Shown piece by piece: positions 44,955 to 54,071 of a stretch of 64,000 nt of DNA. The position numbers and the translations under genes were made by a program. The stretch lies in NCBI RefSeq assembly GCF_016595245.1, contig NZ_JAENHM010000044.1:310001-374000 (forward strand), in the 5' to 3' direction. The notes under the pieces are model-generated. The model was not told the DNA's origin and did not search any database. It worked only from the letters and a program-made list of their open reading frames with translations. Each line of letters starts with the position of its first letter. Positions within the stretch are counted from its first letter, which is position 1. The stretch is from Azospirillum endophyticum. GTDB taxonomy: Bacteria > Pseudomonadota > Alphaproteobacteria > Azospirillales > Azospirillaceae.

Positions 44955-45793
44955 TGAACTCCGATTTCTGGCGGGCCTTCGTCCGCAACAAGGGCGCGGT
45001 CCTGGGGCTGGTCATCCTGATCGCCATCGTCGTGCTGGCCGTCTTCGCCTCGGTCTTCTTCCCCGGCGACCCGTGGGAAATGGCGACGGCGCCTTTCCAG
45101 CCGCCGCTGTCCGAAGACGCCCTGCTGGGATCCGACATGCTGGGCCGCGACATCGCGTCGGGCATCGCCCATGGGGCGCGGGTGTCGCTGCTGATCGGCC
45201 TGACCTCCACCGCCGCGGCGCTGGCCATCGGCGTCACGCTGGGGGCGCTGGCCGGCTTCCATGGCGGCAAGGTGGACGACGCGATCATGCGCTTTACCGA
45301 GCTGTTCCAGACCATCCCCAACTTCGTGCTGGCCGTGGTGCTGGTCGCCATCTTCACCCCCAGCCTGACCACCATCGTCGCCGCCATCGCCATCGTCAGC
45401 TGGCCGCCGCTGGCACGGTTGTCCCGCGCCGAGTTCCTCAGCCTGCGCTCGCGCGAGTTCGTCCAGGCCGCCATCACCACCGGCCAGAGCAACGGCACCA
45501 TCATCCTGCGCCAGATCCTGCCCAACAGCCTGTCGCCGATCATCGTGTCGGCCTCGCTGATGGTCGCGACCGCCATCCTGCTGGAAAGCTCGCTGAGCTT
45601 CCTCGGCTTGGGCGATCCCAACGCGATGAGCTGGGGCTACATGATCGGCGCCGCCCGCACGGTGATCCGGCAGGCCTGGTGGATGAGCGTTTTCCCCGGC
45701 CTCGCCATCGTGCTGACCGTGCTGGCGCTGAACCTGGTCGGCGAGGGGCTGAACGACGCCCTGAACCCGAAGCTCGCCCGGTCGCGGGGGTGA
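44951..45793 (+). CDS. Dipeptide-type ABC transporter permease (DppC-like)
   Basis: A 280-residue membrane permease. After a short N-terminus comes AVLGLVILIAIVVLAVFAS, then LGSDMLGRDIASGIAHGAR (the DppC motif) and the coupling loop EFVQAAITTGQSN, which departs from the usual ARALG consensus. It ends LNPKLARSRG. Forms the pore with the preceding gene. Confidence 0.9.
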   Translation: MMNSDFWRAFVRNKGAVLGLVILIAIVVLAVFASVFFPGDPWEMATAPFQPPLSEDALLGSDMLGRDIASGIAHGARVSLLIGLTSTAAALAIGVTLGALAGFHGGKVDDAIMRFTELFQTIPNFVLAVVLVAIFTPSLTTIVAAIAIVSWPPLARLSRAEFLSLRSREFVQAAITTGQSNGTIILRQILPNSLSPIIVSASLMVATAILLESSLSFLGLGDPNAMSWGYMIGAARTVIRQAWWMSVFPGLAIVLTVLALNLVGEGLNDALNPKLARSRG

Positions 45794-45797
45794 TGCG

Positions 45798-47504
45798 ATG
45801 AGCCAGTTCGACCTGATGCGCACCCCGCCGGAGACCGCCGCCATGATCACGCCGCTTCTCGATGTGCGCGGCCTCAGCATCGCGCTGCCGCCGGGCGCCG
45901 ACCGCCCGCTGGCGGTGGACAACCTGACCTTCACCCTGAACCCCGACGAGATCCTCTGCGTGGTCGGCGAGTCCGGCTCCGGCAAATCGATGACCGCGCA
46001 TGCCATGATGGGCCTGCTGCCCGCCCCCCATGTCCGGGTCGCCGGCGGCAGCCTGCTGTTCAAGGGCAAGGACGTGCTGGCCATGCCGGAGGCGGAGCAG
46101 CGCAGCCTTCGCGGCGGCCGCATCGCCATGGTGTTCCAGGAGCCGATGACGGCGCTGAACCCATTGATGCGGGTCGGCCGCCAGATCGGCGAGTCCTTGC
46201 GCGAACACACCGCCCTGCCCGCCCCCGCCCGCCGCGCCCGCGTGGTCGAGCTGCTGGACCAGGTCGGGCTGCCCAACCCGGCCGAACTGGCCGAGGCCTA
46301 TCCCTTCCGCCTGTCGGGCGGCCAGCGCCAGCGCGTGATGATCGCCATGGCGCTGGCCTGCCAGCCCGACATCCTGATCGCCGACGAGCCGACCACGGCG
46401 CTGGACGTCACCACCCAGAAGCAGATCCTCGACCTGATCCGCTCGATCCAGGCCGAGCGTCACATGGGCATGATGTTCATCACCCATGATTTCGGCGTGG
46501 TGGCGGAGATCGCCCACCGGGTGGCGGTGATGCGCCACGGCAAGCTGGTGGAATACGGTGCGGCGTCGGATGTGCTGAACCGGCCGCAGCATGCCTACAC
46601 CCGCCAGCTGATCGCCTCGGTCCCGCACTACATCGAGCACCGCGACGACCATGCCAAGGCCGGCGCGCCGCTGCTGGTCGCCGACAAGGTGCGCAAGGTC
46701 TTCCATGTCGGCGGCGGCCTGTTCAAGAAGTCGAAGGAAGTCGTTGCCGGCGACGACCTGTCTCTGACCATCCATCCCGGCGAGACCGTCGGGCTGGTCG
46801 GCGAATCCGGATCGGGCAAATCGACGCTCGGCCGTTCCATCGTCGGGCTGATCAAGCCGGATTCGGGCCGCATCCTGTTCGAGGGCACCGACCTGCTGGC
46901 GCTCGACCGCAAGGGCTTCCGGCCCTACCGCCGGGCAGTGCAGATGGTATTCCAGGACCCCTACGCCTCGCTGAACCCGCGCCACCGCGTCGGCGACATC
47001 GTCGCGCAAGGGCCGGTGGCCTTCGGCGAGGACCGGACCAGGGCCCTGACCCGTGCCCGCGAGCTGCTGGCGCTGGTCGGACTCGACGGCTCGGCGGCCG
47101 ACCGCTTCCCGCACGAGTTCTCCGGCGGCCAGCGCCAGCGCATCGGCATCGCCCGCGCGCTCGCCATGGAGCCGAAGCTGCTGGTGGCGGACGAGCCGGT
47201 CTCGGCGCTCGACGTCTCGGTGCAGGGACAGGTGCTGGAACTGCTGGACGACATCCGACGGCGGCTGAATCTCGCCATGCTGTTCATCACCCACGACCTG
47301 CGGGTGGCGGCCCAGGTCTGCGACACCATCGCCGTGATGCGCCGCGGCAGGATCGTCGAGATGGGCACCGCGCGGGAGGTCTTCACCCACCCGCGCGACG
47401 CCTACACCCGCAGCCTGCTCGACGCCATTCCGGGGAAGTCCTGGCACATCCCGGACGACCTGCAAAAAGTCAAAACGGGCTCCGGCCTGGCGGGAGCGCA
47501 CTGA
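45798..47504 (+). CDS. Fused double ATP-binding protein of a dipeptide-type ABC transporter
   Basis: A 568-residue fusion of DppD-like and DppF-like ATPases. The first half has Walker [10 protein letters not shown], signature [15 protein letters not shown] and Walker [13 protein letters not shown]; the second, [24 protein letters not shown] and [12 protein letters not shown]. Each is complete, so one polypeptide powers the transporter, in contrast to the two-gene form at 5540-7653. It ends directly on the next gene: TGA at 47502 is followed at once by ATG. Confidence 0.92.
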   Translation: MSQFDLMRTPPETAAMITPLLDVRGLSIALPPGADRPLAVDNLTFTLNPDEILCVVGESGSGKSMTAHAMMGLLPAPHVRVAGGSLLFKGKDVLAMPEAEQRSLRGGRIAMVFQEPMTALNPLMRVGRQIGESLREHTALPAPARRARVVELLDQVGLPNPAELAEAYPFRLSGGQRQRVMIAMALACQPDILIADEPTTALDVTTQKQILDLIRSIQAERHMGMMFITHDFGVVAEIAHRVAVMRHGKLVEYGAASDVLNRPQHAYTRQLIASVPHYIEHRDDHAKAGAPLLVADKVRKVFHVGGGLFKKSKEVVAGDDLSLTIHPGETVGLVGESGSGKSTLGRSIVGLIKPDSGRILFEGTDLLALDRKGFRPYRRAVQMVFQDPYASLNPRHRVGDIVAQGPVAFGEDRTRALTRARELLALVGLDGSAADRFPHEFSGGQRQRIGIARALAMEPKLLVADEPVSALDVSVQGQVLELLDDIRRRLNLAMLFITHDLRVAAQVCDTIAVMRRGRIVEMGTAREVFTHPRDAYTRSLLDAIPGKSWHIPDDLQKVKTGSGLAGAH

Positions 47505-48488
47505 ATGAAGGTCGCCATCATCGGCGCCGGCGCCGTCGGCGGCCTGCTGGCCGCCCGGCTGGGCGCCACCGAGGCCGAGGTGACGCTGGTCGCCCGGCCG
47601 AACGCGGCATCCGCCATCCGCCGCAACGGCCTGACCATGGTGACGCCGCTGAACCGCGTCGCCCGGCTCAGCCCCCGCGTCACCGACGACAGCCTGTCGC
47701 TGGGACCGCAGGATCTGGTGTTCCTCTGCGTCAAGGCCCATGCGCTGCGCGGCACCATCGACACGCTGGCCCCGTTGCTGGGACCGGAGACCGCCCTGGT
47801 GCCGATGGTCAACGGCATTCCGTGGTGGTACCCGCACCGCCAGCCGGAGCCGCTGGCCGACCGGCCGCTCGCCAGCGTCGACCCCGACGGGCTGCTCTGG
47901 CGCTCCATCGATCCCGACCGGGTGGTGGGGGCGACCAGCTTCGTCGCGGTGGAAGGCGACGGTCCCTGCCGTATCCGCCATGTCAGCGACCAGCGTTTCG
48001 TCTTCGGTGACGCCGCCAATAGGGACAATCCTGCGGTCGACCGCGTCGTGACGCTGTTCGGGCAGGCGGGATTCCAGCCGGCGAAGACCGCCGACATCCG
48101 GCAGGCGATCTGGGTGAAGCTGTGGGGCAACCTCGCCTTCAATCCCCTGAGCGTGCTGACCGGATCGACGCTCGGCCGCCTGTGCAACGACCCCGGCACG
48201 CGCGAGACCGGCCGCGCCATGATGCTGGAGGCCAAGGCGGTGGCGGAGAGGCTGGGGATGGTCTTCACCACCAGCGTCGACGAACGCATCGCCATGGCCG
48301 CCGGCGTCGGCGACTTCAAGACCTCGATGCTCCAGGACTATGAGGCCGGCAGGCGGCTGGAACTGGACGCCATCCTGGGATCGGTGATCGAACTGGCCGA
48401 ACGGACCGGCGTGGACGTGCCGATGCTGCGCGCCGTCCTGGCGATGGTCGACCTGCGGGCACGGGAGCGGCGGGAGGCGGCGGCTTAG
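47505..48488 (+). CDS. 2-dehydropantoate 2-reductase-family enzyme (ApbA/PanE)
   Basis: A 327-residue NADP(H)-dependent ketoacid reductase. The Rossmann loop is MKVAIIGAGAVGGLLAARLG; the catalytic Lys is in KLWGNLAFNPLSVLTGST, with a second conserved Lys in FLCVKAHAL. PanE makes pantoate, but family members in catabolic clusters reduce other 2-keto acids. Since it sits between an importer and a carbamoylase, a catabolic role is likelier here than coenzyme A synthesis. Confidence 0.84.
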   Translation: MKVAIIGAGAVGGLLAARLGATEAEVTLVARPNAASAIRRNGLTMVTPLNRVARLSPRVTDDSLSLGPQDLVFLCVKAHALRGTIDTLAPLLGPETALVPMVNGIPWWYPHRQPEPLADRPLASVDPDGLLWRSIDPDRVVGATSFVAVEGDGPCRIRHVSDQRFVFGDAANRDNPAVDRVVTLFGQAGFQPAKTADIRQAIWVKLWGNLAFNPLSVLTGSTLGRLCNDPGTRETGRAMMLEAKAVAERLGMVFTTSVDERIAMAAGVGDFKTSMLQDYEAGRRLELDAILGSVIELAERTGVDVPMLRAVLAMVDLRARERREAAA

Positions 48489-48501
48489 CCCTCGCTCACT
48501 T

Positions 48502-48668
48502 ACCCCCACCCTAACCCTCCCCCGCTCTCAGCGGACCTACGGTCCGCCTGCCGCGTCAGCACAAAGCGAAGCTTTGTGCGAGAGCTGGGCGGGGGAGGGG
48601 ATCAAGCGCTTGTTCGGAAAAGCGGCGGCAGTCCCTCCTCCGCCCAGCGGGGGAGGTTAGGTGGGGGC
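48502..48668. repeat. GC-rich inverted repeat, copy 3, with double-hairpin insert
   Basis: Outer arms are of the same family as copy 1 (CCCCCACC...CCTCCCCC at the left; CGGGGGAG...GGTGGGGG at the right). Inside the first hairpin lies a 62-base insert: GCTCTC (48524-48529) pairs with GAGAGC (48580-48585), enclosing two perfect hairpins, GCGGACC-tac-GGTCCGC (48531-48547) and GCACAAAGC-gaa-GCTTTGTGC (48559-48579). The result is a three-way branched fold. Confidence 0.8.
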
Positions 48669-48723
48669 ATTCGAAGCCGACACCTCCCTGATCGAAACAT
48701 AACAAGCCTCACCTGGAGCCCCC

Positions 48724-49965
48724 ATGTCCCTCCCCTCCAATCTGCCCATCGACGGCCAGCGCCTGTGGGACAGCCTTGCCGAGATGGCGAAGATCGGCGC
48801 CACCGCGAAGGGCGGCAGTTGCCGCCTCGCCCTGTCGGACGAGGACAAGGCCGGCCGCGACCTGTTCGTCTCCTGGTGCGAGGCCGCCGGCTGCACCGTG
48901 ACAATCGACCGCATCGGCAACATCTTCGCCCGCCGCAAAGGCCGTGACGACAGCCTGCCCCCGGTGGTGATGGGCAGCCATCTCGACACCCAGCCGACCG
49001 GCGGACGCTTCGACGGCGTGTTCGGCGTGCTGGCGGCGCTGGAGGTGGTGCGCTCGCTGAACGACCGCGGGGTGGAGACCCTGCACCCGGTCGAGGTCGC
49101 GGTGTGGACCAACGAGGAAGGCTCCCGCTTCTCGCCGCCGATGATGGGGTCGGGCGTCGTCACTGGCGTCTTCACCCTGGAGGAGATCCTCGACAAGGTG
49201 GCGCAGGACGGCGCGCGGCTCGGCGACGAGCTGGTCCGCACCGGCTATGCCGGCGAGGCGCCGGTCGATCACCCGATGCACGCCTATCTGGAGGCCCATA
49301 TCGAACAGGGTCCGGTGCTGGAGGTCGAGGGCAAGGAGATCGGCGTCGTCACCGGCGCCCAGGGCCAGCGCTGGTACGAGGTGACGGTGACGGGTGTCGA
49401 GGCCCATGCCGGCCCGACGCCGATGCGCCTGCGCCGCGACGCGCTGGTCGCCGCCTCGGCGATGGTGCAGGCGGTGCAGCGGGTCGGGCTGGAGACGGCG
49501 GGCGATCCCTGCGCCACGGTGGGCATTCTCGATGTCCACCCGCATTCGCGCAACGTCATCCCCGGCCGGGTCTTCTTCACCGTCGACCTGCGCCATCCGA
49601 ACGCCGACACGCTGGCCGACATGGACCGTCGATTCCGCGCCGCCGTCGCCGCGATTGCCGAGCAGAACGGGGTGGGCGCCGAGATCGCCGATTTCTGGCA
49701 CTTCCCGCCGACGCCCTTCGCCAAGCCGCTGGTCGACCGGGTGCGCGAGGCGGCGGGCGGCTTCGGCTTCAGCCACCGCGACATCGTGTCGGGCGCCGGC
49801 CATGACGCGGTCTATGTGGCGGGCAAGGTGCCGACGGCGATGATCTTCATCCCCTGCGAGGACGGCATCAGCCACAACGAAGTCGAGAACATCGCCCCCG
49901 CCGATGGTGCCCGCGGTGCCGCCGTGCTGTTCGAAACGCTGGTCGCCACGGCTGGAAAGCCCTGA
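48724..49965 (+). CDS. Carbamoylase/hydantoinase-type Zn-dependent amidohydrolase (M20)
   Basis: A 413-residue enzyme. Ligand motifs are GSHLDTQPTGGRFDG (HLD), WTNEEGSRF (Glu pair), HIEQGPVLE and SGAGHDAVY. This is the pattern of N-carbamoyl-amino-acid hydrolase, beta-ureidopropionase and allantoate amidohydrolase. It would release ammonia and carbon dioxide from a ureido group, or cleave a related amide. It adds a second hydrolase to the cluster. Confidence 0.87.
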   Translation: MSLPSNLPIDGQRLWDSLAEMAKIGATAKGGSCRLALSDEDKAGRDLFVSWCEAAGCTVTIDRIGNIFARRKGRDDSLPPVVMGSHLDTQPTGGRFDGVFGVLAALEVVRSLNDRGVETLHPVEVAVWTNEEGSRFSPPMMGSGVVTGVFTLEEILDKVAQDGARLGDELVRTGYAGEAPVDHPMHAYLEAHIEQGPVLEVEGKEIGVVTGAQGQRWYEVTVTGVEAHAGPTPMRLRRDALVAASAMVQAVQRVGLETAGDPCATVGILDVHPHSRNVIPGRVFFTVDLRHPNADTLADMDRRFRAAVAAIAEQNGVGAEIADFWHFPPTPFAKPLVDRVREAAGGFGFSHRDIVSGAGHDAVYVAGKVPTAMIFIPCEDGISHNEVENIAPADGARGAAVLFETLVATAGKP

Positions 49966-49977
49966 GCGCATAGCAAG

Positions 49978-50134
49978 CCCTCTCCCGCCCCGGGAGAGGG
50001 AGGGGACCCATGCGGCAGCATGGGGAGGGTGAGGGGCGACCCAAGAATCCCGTAGCGCATGGTTTCTTGGGCTACCCCTCACCCTTCCCACCGCTTCGCG
50101 GCGGGCCCCTTCCCTCTCCCGGGGCAGGAGAGGG
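49978..50134. repeat. GC-rich inverted repeat, copy 4
   Basis: A long inverted repeat with arms CCCTCTCCCGCCCC and GGGGCAGGAGAGGG at the ends and several smaller hairpins (for example CCTCACCCTTCCCA opposite TGGGGAGGGTGAGG). It fills nearly all of the gap between the carbamoylase-type and HDAC-family genes. Related to copies 1-3. Confidence 0.78.
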
Positions 50135-50157
50135 AGACCTCCAACGGAGTCTCCCCC

Positions 50158-51210
50158 ATGAAGTTCGTCCATCACCCCGACGTCGCCCTGCACCGTCCCG
50201 CCACCTATTTCAACAAGGGCCTGCTGCGCGCCCTGCCGGAGAAGCCGGAGCGGGTCGGCGCGCTGGCCTCGCTGATCGAGAAGCGGGGCGAAACGCTGAT
50301 CCTGCCCGACGATTACGGCTCCGCCCCGCGCGCCGCCGTCCACACCCCCGCCTATCTCGCCTTCCTGGAAACGGCGCACGCCCGCTGGGTGGCGGCCGGC
50401 GACATGGGCGACGTGGTGCTGCCCAACGTCCACCGCATGCAGGCGGCTCCCAACTACCCCACGAGCATCGTCGGGCAGGCCGGCTGGCACATGTTCGACA
50501 CCGCCTGCCCGATCGGCGAGGGCACCTGGGCCGCCACCTGCGCCGCGACCAACGCCGCCATCCACGCGGCGAAGCTGGTCGCCAGCGGTGCCGACACCGC
50601 CGCCTACGCGCTGTGCCGGCCGCCGGGGCACCATGCCACCCGCGACATGGCCGGCGGCTTCTGCTACCTGAACCATGTCGCCGTCGCCGCGGAATCGGTG
50701 CTGCCGCTGCTGCGCGCCCAAGGCCGCCCGGCGCGGGTGGCGATCATCGACGTCGACGTCCACCATGGCAACGGCACGCAGGACATCTTCTACGAGCGCG
50801 ACGACGTGTTCTTCGTCTCGGTCCACGGCGACCCGGCCGAGTTCTATCCGCACATGGCCGGCTATGCGCAGGAGCGCGGCATCGGCCGCGGCGAAGGCTA
50901 CACCCTGAACCTCCCCCTGCCGATCGGCAGCGACGAGGCGACGGTGCTGGCGACCATCGGCAAGGGCCTGGACGAGATCCGGCGCTTCGCGCCGGAGATG
51001 CTGTTCGTCTCGCTGGGCTTCGACACCTTCATCAACGACCCGCTGGCCGCCTTCGGCGTCACCACGCCGGGCTTCGCCCGCATGGGCGCCCTGATCGCCG
51101 CCGCCGGGCTGCCGACGGTGCTGGTGCAGGAAGGCGGCTACGCCATCGATGACCTGTCGGCCAACCTGTCGAGCTTCCTGGACGGGTTTGAAGGCAAGAC
51201 AGCCGCATGA
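50158..51210 (+). CDS. Histone deacetylase-family amidohydrolase
   Basis: A 350-residue zinc-dependent deacetylase fold. It shows RPPGHHAT (His pair), IIDVDVHHGNGTQ (zinc Asp and His), SLGFDTFINDPL (second zinc Asp) and QEGGY (catalytic Tyr). Bacterial members include acetylpolyamine amidohydrolase and acetoin-utilisation-type proteins. It supplies a third amide-cleaving family to the cluster. ATG 50158 starts the family-typical MKFVHHPDV; an upstream in-frame Met at 50059 lies within the repeat and is rejected. Confidence 0.87.
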   Translation: MKFVHHPDVALHRPATYFNKGLLRALPEKPERVGALASLIEKRGETLILPDDYGSAPRAAVHTPAYLAFLETAHARWVAAGDMGDVVLPNVHRMQAAPNYPTSIVGQAGWHMFDTACPIGEGTWAATCAATNAAIHAAKLVASGADTAAYALCRPPGHHATRDMAGGFCYLNHVAVAAESVLPLLRAQGRPARVAIIDVDVHHGNGTQDIFYERDDVFFVSVHGDPAEFYPHMAGYAQERGIGRGEGYTLNLPLPIGSDEATVLATIGKGLDEIRRFAPEMLFVSLGFDTFINDPLAAFGVTTPGFARMGALIAAAGLPTVLVQEGGYAIDDLSANLSSFLDGFEGKTAA

Positions 51211-52118
51211 CCGCCACCGCCGCCAGCGGCACCGGCCGCGATCCGGCGAAATACCTGCTGATCGCCGCCATCAGCCTGTTCTGGGGCCTGAACTGGCCGG
51301 CGGTGAAGACGATCCTGACGCAGATGCCGATCTTCAGCCTGCGCGCCATCGGCTTCAGCGCCGGGGCGGTGCTGCTGCTGGGTGCGGCGCGGCTGGCCGG
51401 GCACCGGCTGCGGGTGGAACGGGGGGAATGGCCGGCGTTGGTAACGGCCGGGCTGTGCAACGTGCTGGTCTTCAACCTGTGCACGGCGCTGGGCCAGAGT
51501 CTGATGGCGACCTCGCAGGCGGCCATCGTCGCCTTCACCATGCCGGTGTGGGCGACGCTGCTGGCGATCCCGCTGCTGGGCGAACGGCCGGGACCGCGCC
51601 AGATCGCCGGGCTAGCCTGCGGGCTGGCCGGCCTGCTGGTGTTGCTGGGGCCGGAGGCGCTGACGGCGCCGCCGTCGCAACTGGCCGGGCCGGCGGTGAT
51701 GCTGGTGGCGGCGGTGGCCTGGGCGCTCGGCACCATCGTGATGAAGCGGCGGGTGTGGCGCACCCATCCGATGGTCATCACCGGCTGGCAGTACGTGCTC
51801 TGCGCCCTGCCGATGATCGGGCTGGCGGCGACGGAGGCACGGCCGGCCCTGGCCGAGATTCACGCCACGGTCTGGACCGGCTTCGCCTGGCACATCGTCT
51901 GTTCGATCTGCGCGGCGCAGGCGCTGTGGTACGTCACCGTCCGCCGCCTGACCGTAGGGGAGGCGGCGGTCAGCACCCTGCTGATCCCCGTCGTCGGGGT
52001 GGGCGGCGCGGTGCTGCTGCTGGGCGACCCGGTGACGCCGCGGCTTGCGGCGGCGCTGGTGCTGATCCTGGCCGCCGTCGCCTGCGTGCTGGGTCCGAAA
52101 CCGGGCGGGGGACGATGA
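51207..52118 (+). CDS. EamA-family (DMT superfamily) transporter
   Basis: A 303-residue membrane protein with about ten hydrophobic segments in two EamA repeats: the first starts YLLIAAISLFWGLNWPAVK, the second at LMLVAAVAWALG-like VMLVAAVAWALGTIVMKR. DMT proteins commonly export amino acids or metabolites. The start overlaps the HDAC-family stop by four bases, so it is translated with it. It could remove a product of the cluster; the direction is inferred. Confidence 0.85.
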   Translation: MTATAASGTGRDPAKYLLIAAISLFWGLNWPAVKTILTQMPIFSLRAIGFSAGAVLLLGAARLAGHRLRVERGEWPALVTAGLCNVLVFNLCTALGQSLMATSQAAIVAFTMPVWATLLAIPLLGERPGPRQIAGLACGLAGLLVLLGPEALTAPPSQLAGPAVMLVAAVAWALGTIVMKRRVWRTHPMVITGWQYVLCALPMIGLAATEARPALAEIHATVWTGFAWHIVCSICAAQALWYVTVRRLTVGEAAVSTLLIPVVGVGGAVLLLGDPVTPRLAAALVLILAAVACVLGPKPGGGR

Positions 52119-52138
52119 CCCTTTCCAACCTGCGAAAA

Positions 52139-52260
52139 TCCCCCTCTCCCCCCCGGGGGAGAGGGTCGGGGTGAGGGGGATGCATTGCTTGGCTATCCCG
52201 AGAATCCTCGCCGCGCGACCCCCTCACCCTAACCCTCTCCCCGGGGGGGAGAGGGGACTC
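52139..52260. repeat. GC-rich inverted repeat, copy 5, between convergent operons
   Basis: Arms CCCCTCTCCCCCCCGGGGGAGAGGG-type facing their inverse enclose a short spacer (about 52175-52220). It lies between the EamA stop and the end of the malonate operon, where it likely terminates both transcripts. Very similar to copy 2. Confidence 0.8.
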
Positions 52261-52281
52261 CTCCTGCGACCTACAGCCCAA

Positions 52282-53199
52282 TCACCCCAGTTGCCGCTCT
52301 ACCCAGGCGGCGGCACCCGACAGGCTGCGGAAATCGGACACGGAGCGGACGGCCAGTTCCGGATGCCGCTCGGCGGCCATCCGCGCCAGAGCATTGCCGG
52401 GGCCGGTTTCCAGCAGAACGGTGCAGCCCATCTCGACCAGCCCGTCCAGGCAAGCGACCCAGGCGACCGTCTCCGTCATCTGCCGGGTCAGCGCCGCGAT
52501 GGCCCGCTCGCGCGTGTAGACCGGGGTGCCGTCGATGCCGGCCAGCACCGGCAGCGGCGGCGCCTGCAGGCCGCTTGCGACCAAGACCGGGGCGAACTCC
52601 TCGGCGGCGGGCGCCATCAGGCGGGTGTGCGAGGCGACGGTGACCGGCAACGGCGTGACCGTGGCGCCAAGCGCCAGGACCACCCGCTCTAGCGCATCCA
52701 GCGTCGCCCGGTGCCCACCGACCACGAACCGGTCGGCACCGTTCTCGATGGCGATGTCCGCACCGCAGTCGCGGCAAACCCCCTCCAGCTGCAAGCGGTC
52801 GAGCCCGCGCACGGCCAGCAGCCCGCCCGGTTCGGGGTCGGCGCGGTCCATCGCTTCCGCACGGCGGATCGCCAGCCGAACCAGGTCCTCCGCATCGAGC
52901 GCACCGGCGACATGATAGGCCGACAACTCCCCCAGGCTGTAGCCGGCGACCGCCCGCAGCAGCGGCAGATGGGGGCGCAAGGCCGCCCAGGTCGCCGCCT
53001 GGACCGCGCAAAGCAGCGGCTGGGCGACGGCATTGTCATGCATCCCGGCCTCCGGCCCGGCGACGAGGGCGCGCAAATCTCGACCCATGGCCGTGGCGGC
53101 CCGGTCTAGCACCGCCTGCGCCGCCGGTTCCCGCCGCAGCGGATCCAGCATGCCCGGCCCCTGCCCGCCCTGGCCGGAACAGAGGATCCCCAGGCTCAT
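52282..53199 (-). CDS. mdcH: Malonate decarboxylase malonyl-acyl-carrier transacylase MdcH
   Basis: A 305-residue malonyltransferase. It loads malonyl from malonyl-CoA onto the MdcC carrier when the enzyme is activated. GQGGQGPGM is the N-terminal motif, the nucleophile Ser is at residue 88 in GYSLGELSA, and the catalytic His is in VASHTRLM. The ATG at 53199 overlaps the mdcB stop. Last gene of the malonate operon. Confidence 0.9.
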   Translation of the reverse strand: MSLGILCSGQGGQGPGMLDPLRREPAAQAVLDRAATAMGRDLRALVAGPEAGMHDNAVAQPLLCAVQAATWAALRPHLPLLRAVAGYSLGELSAYHVAGALDAEDLVRLAIRRAEAMDRADPEPGGLLAVRGLDRLQLEGVCRDCGADIAIENGADRFVVGGHRATLDALERVVLALGATVTPLPVTVASHTRLMAPAAEEFAPVLVASGLQAPPLPVLAGIDGTPVYTRERAIAALTRQMTETVAWVACLDGLVEMGCTVLLETGPGNALARMAAERHPELAVRSVSDFRSLSGAAAWVERQLG

Positions 53200-54071
53200 G
53201 CCCAGCCCTCCCGCAGGGCATGGACGAAATGCGCCGCCGCCAGCATGTCGGCGCTGCCGCCGGGCGACAGGCGGCGGGCGACGCAGGCGCGGTGCAGGGC
53301 CAGGGCCTCGGCCCGCCAGCCGGCCTGGAACACCCCGCCGCGGTCGAGGAAGCGGCGCGCCTCGCCCTGGACGAAGGTCAGCCCGGCCGAACCGCCACGG
53401 TGCAGCAGGTTGGTGTCCTCCAACTCCGCCATCAATGTGAACAGGGTCTGCACCAGCGCCCGCTCCGGATCGGCGCCGTCCGCTAGCGCGCGGTCCAGCG
53501 CCGGCAATGCAAGCGTGAACAGCGTGGGGAAGCCGTCGGCCGCCTCCTGCCGGGCGCCGCGGGCGCCATAGCGCTGGACGGCCCGCGCGCCGTGGCTGAC
53601 CGGGGCCTGCGGCGCGGCGGCCAGGATGTCGGCGCCCCACAGATCGCCGACGGTCCCGCCCAGCGCCGTTCCCCGAAGTGTCCGGCCCCGCCGCATCCGC
53701 CAACCCGCCGCCGCCGCGAGGAAGCCGATGCCGAACACCGCGCCGCGATGCGTGTTGATCCCGCCGGTGGCCGCCAGCATCCGACGCTCCCCGGCGATGC
53801 CGAGATCGCGCAGGACGGCGAAATCCGCCCCCTCGGCACCGGCGGCGGCGATGGCGCGGAAATAGCCACGCAGGGCGAACAAGCTGCGCAGAAAGGTCCC
53901 CATGTCCATGTCGTCATGGCTGCCGCTGTCGAACGGGCTGACCAGCCCCGGCTTGGGGTGCAGCGCCAGCTCGGCATAGAGCGCACGAACCGCCGTCCGT
54001 CCGGCCAGCGCCGCAACCGGGTTGGCGAAATCGGCCGGAACCTGGGTGACTGCGGCATTGCTGCGAATCAT
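53196..54071 (-). CDS. mdcB: Triphosphoribosyl-dephospho-CoA synthase MdcB
   Basis: A 291-residue CitG-family protein. It makes 2'-(5''-triphosphoribosyl)-3'-dephospho-CoA from ATP and dephospho-CoA, the precursor of the prosthetic group of MdcC. Typical stretches are HPKPGLVSPFDSGSHDDMD, AATGGINTHRGAVF and LEDTNLLHRGG. Start at 54071 overlaps mdcG by four bases; the longer frame is rejected for lack of family sequence. Confidence 0.92.
   Translation of the reverse strand: MIRSNAAVTQVPADFANPVAALAGRTAVRALYAELALHPKPGLVSPFDSGSHDDMDMGTFLRSLFALRGYFRAIAAAGAEGADFAVLRDLGIAGERRMLAATGGINTHRGAVFGIGFLAAAAGWRMRRGRTLRGTALGGTVGDLWGADILAAAPQAPVSHGARAVQRYGARGARQEAADGFPTLFTLALPALDRALADGADPERALVQTLFTLMAELEDTNLLHRGGSAGLTFVQGEARRFLDRGGVFQAGWRAEALALHRACVARRLSPGGSADMLAAAHFVHALREGWA

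Noticed and set aside
47505..48488. PanE-like gene as evidence for a pantothenate pathway
   Set aside because: No panB, panC or panD nearby, and its position inside a catabolic cluster makes biosynthesis unlikely.
45540..48509. Open frame of 989 codons on the minus strand
   Set aside because: It lies opposite the fused ABC ATPase and PanE-like genes, both with complete motifs. Its composition is typical of antisense frames in GC-rich genomes.
41936..52260. GC-rich inverted repeats considered as a CRISPR array or insertion-sequence ends
   Set aside because: Spacing is irregular, units are palindromic rather than direct repeats with unique spacers, and no transposase lies between them.
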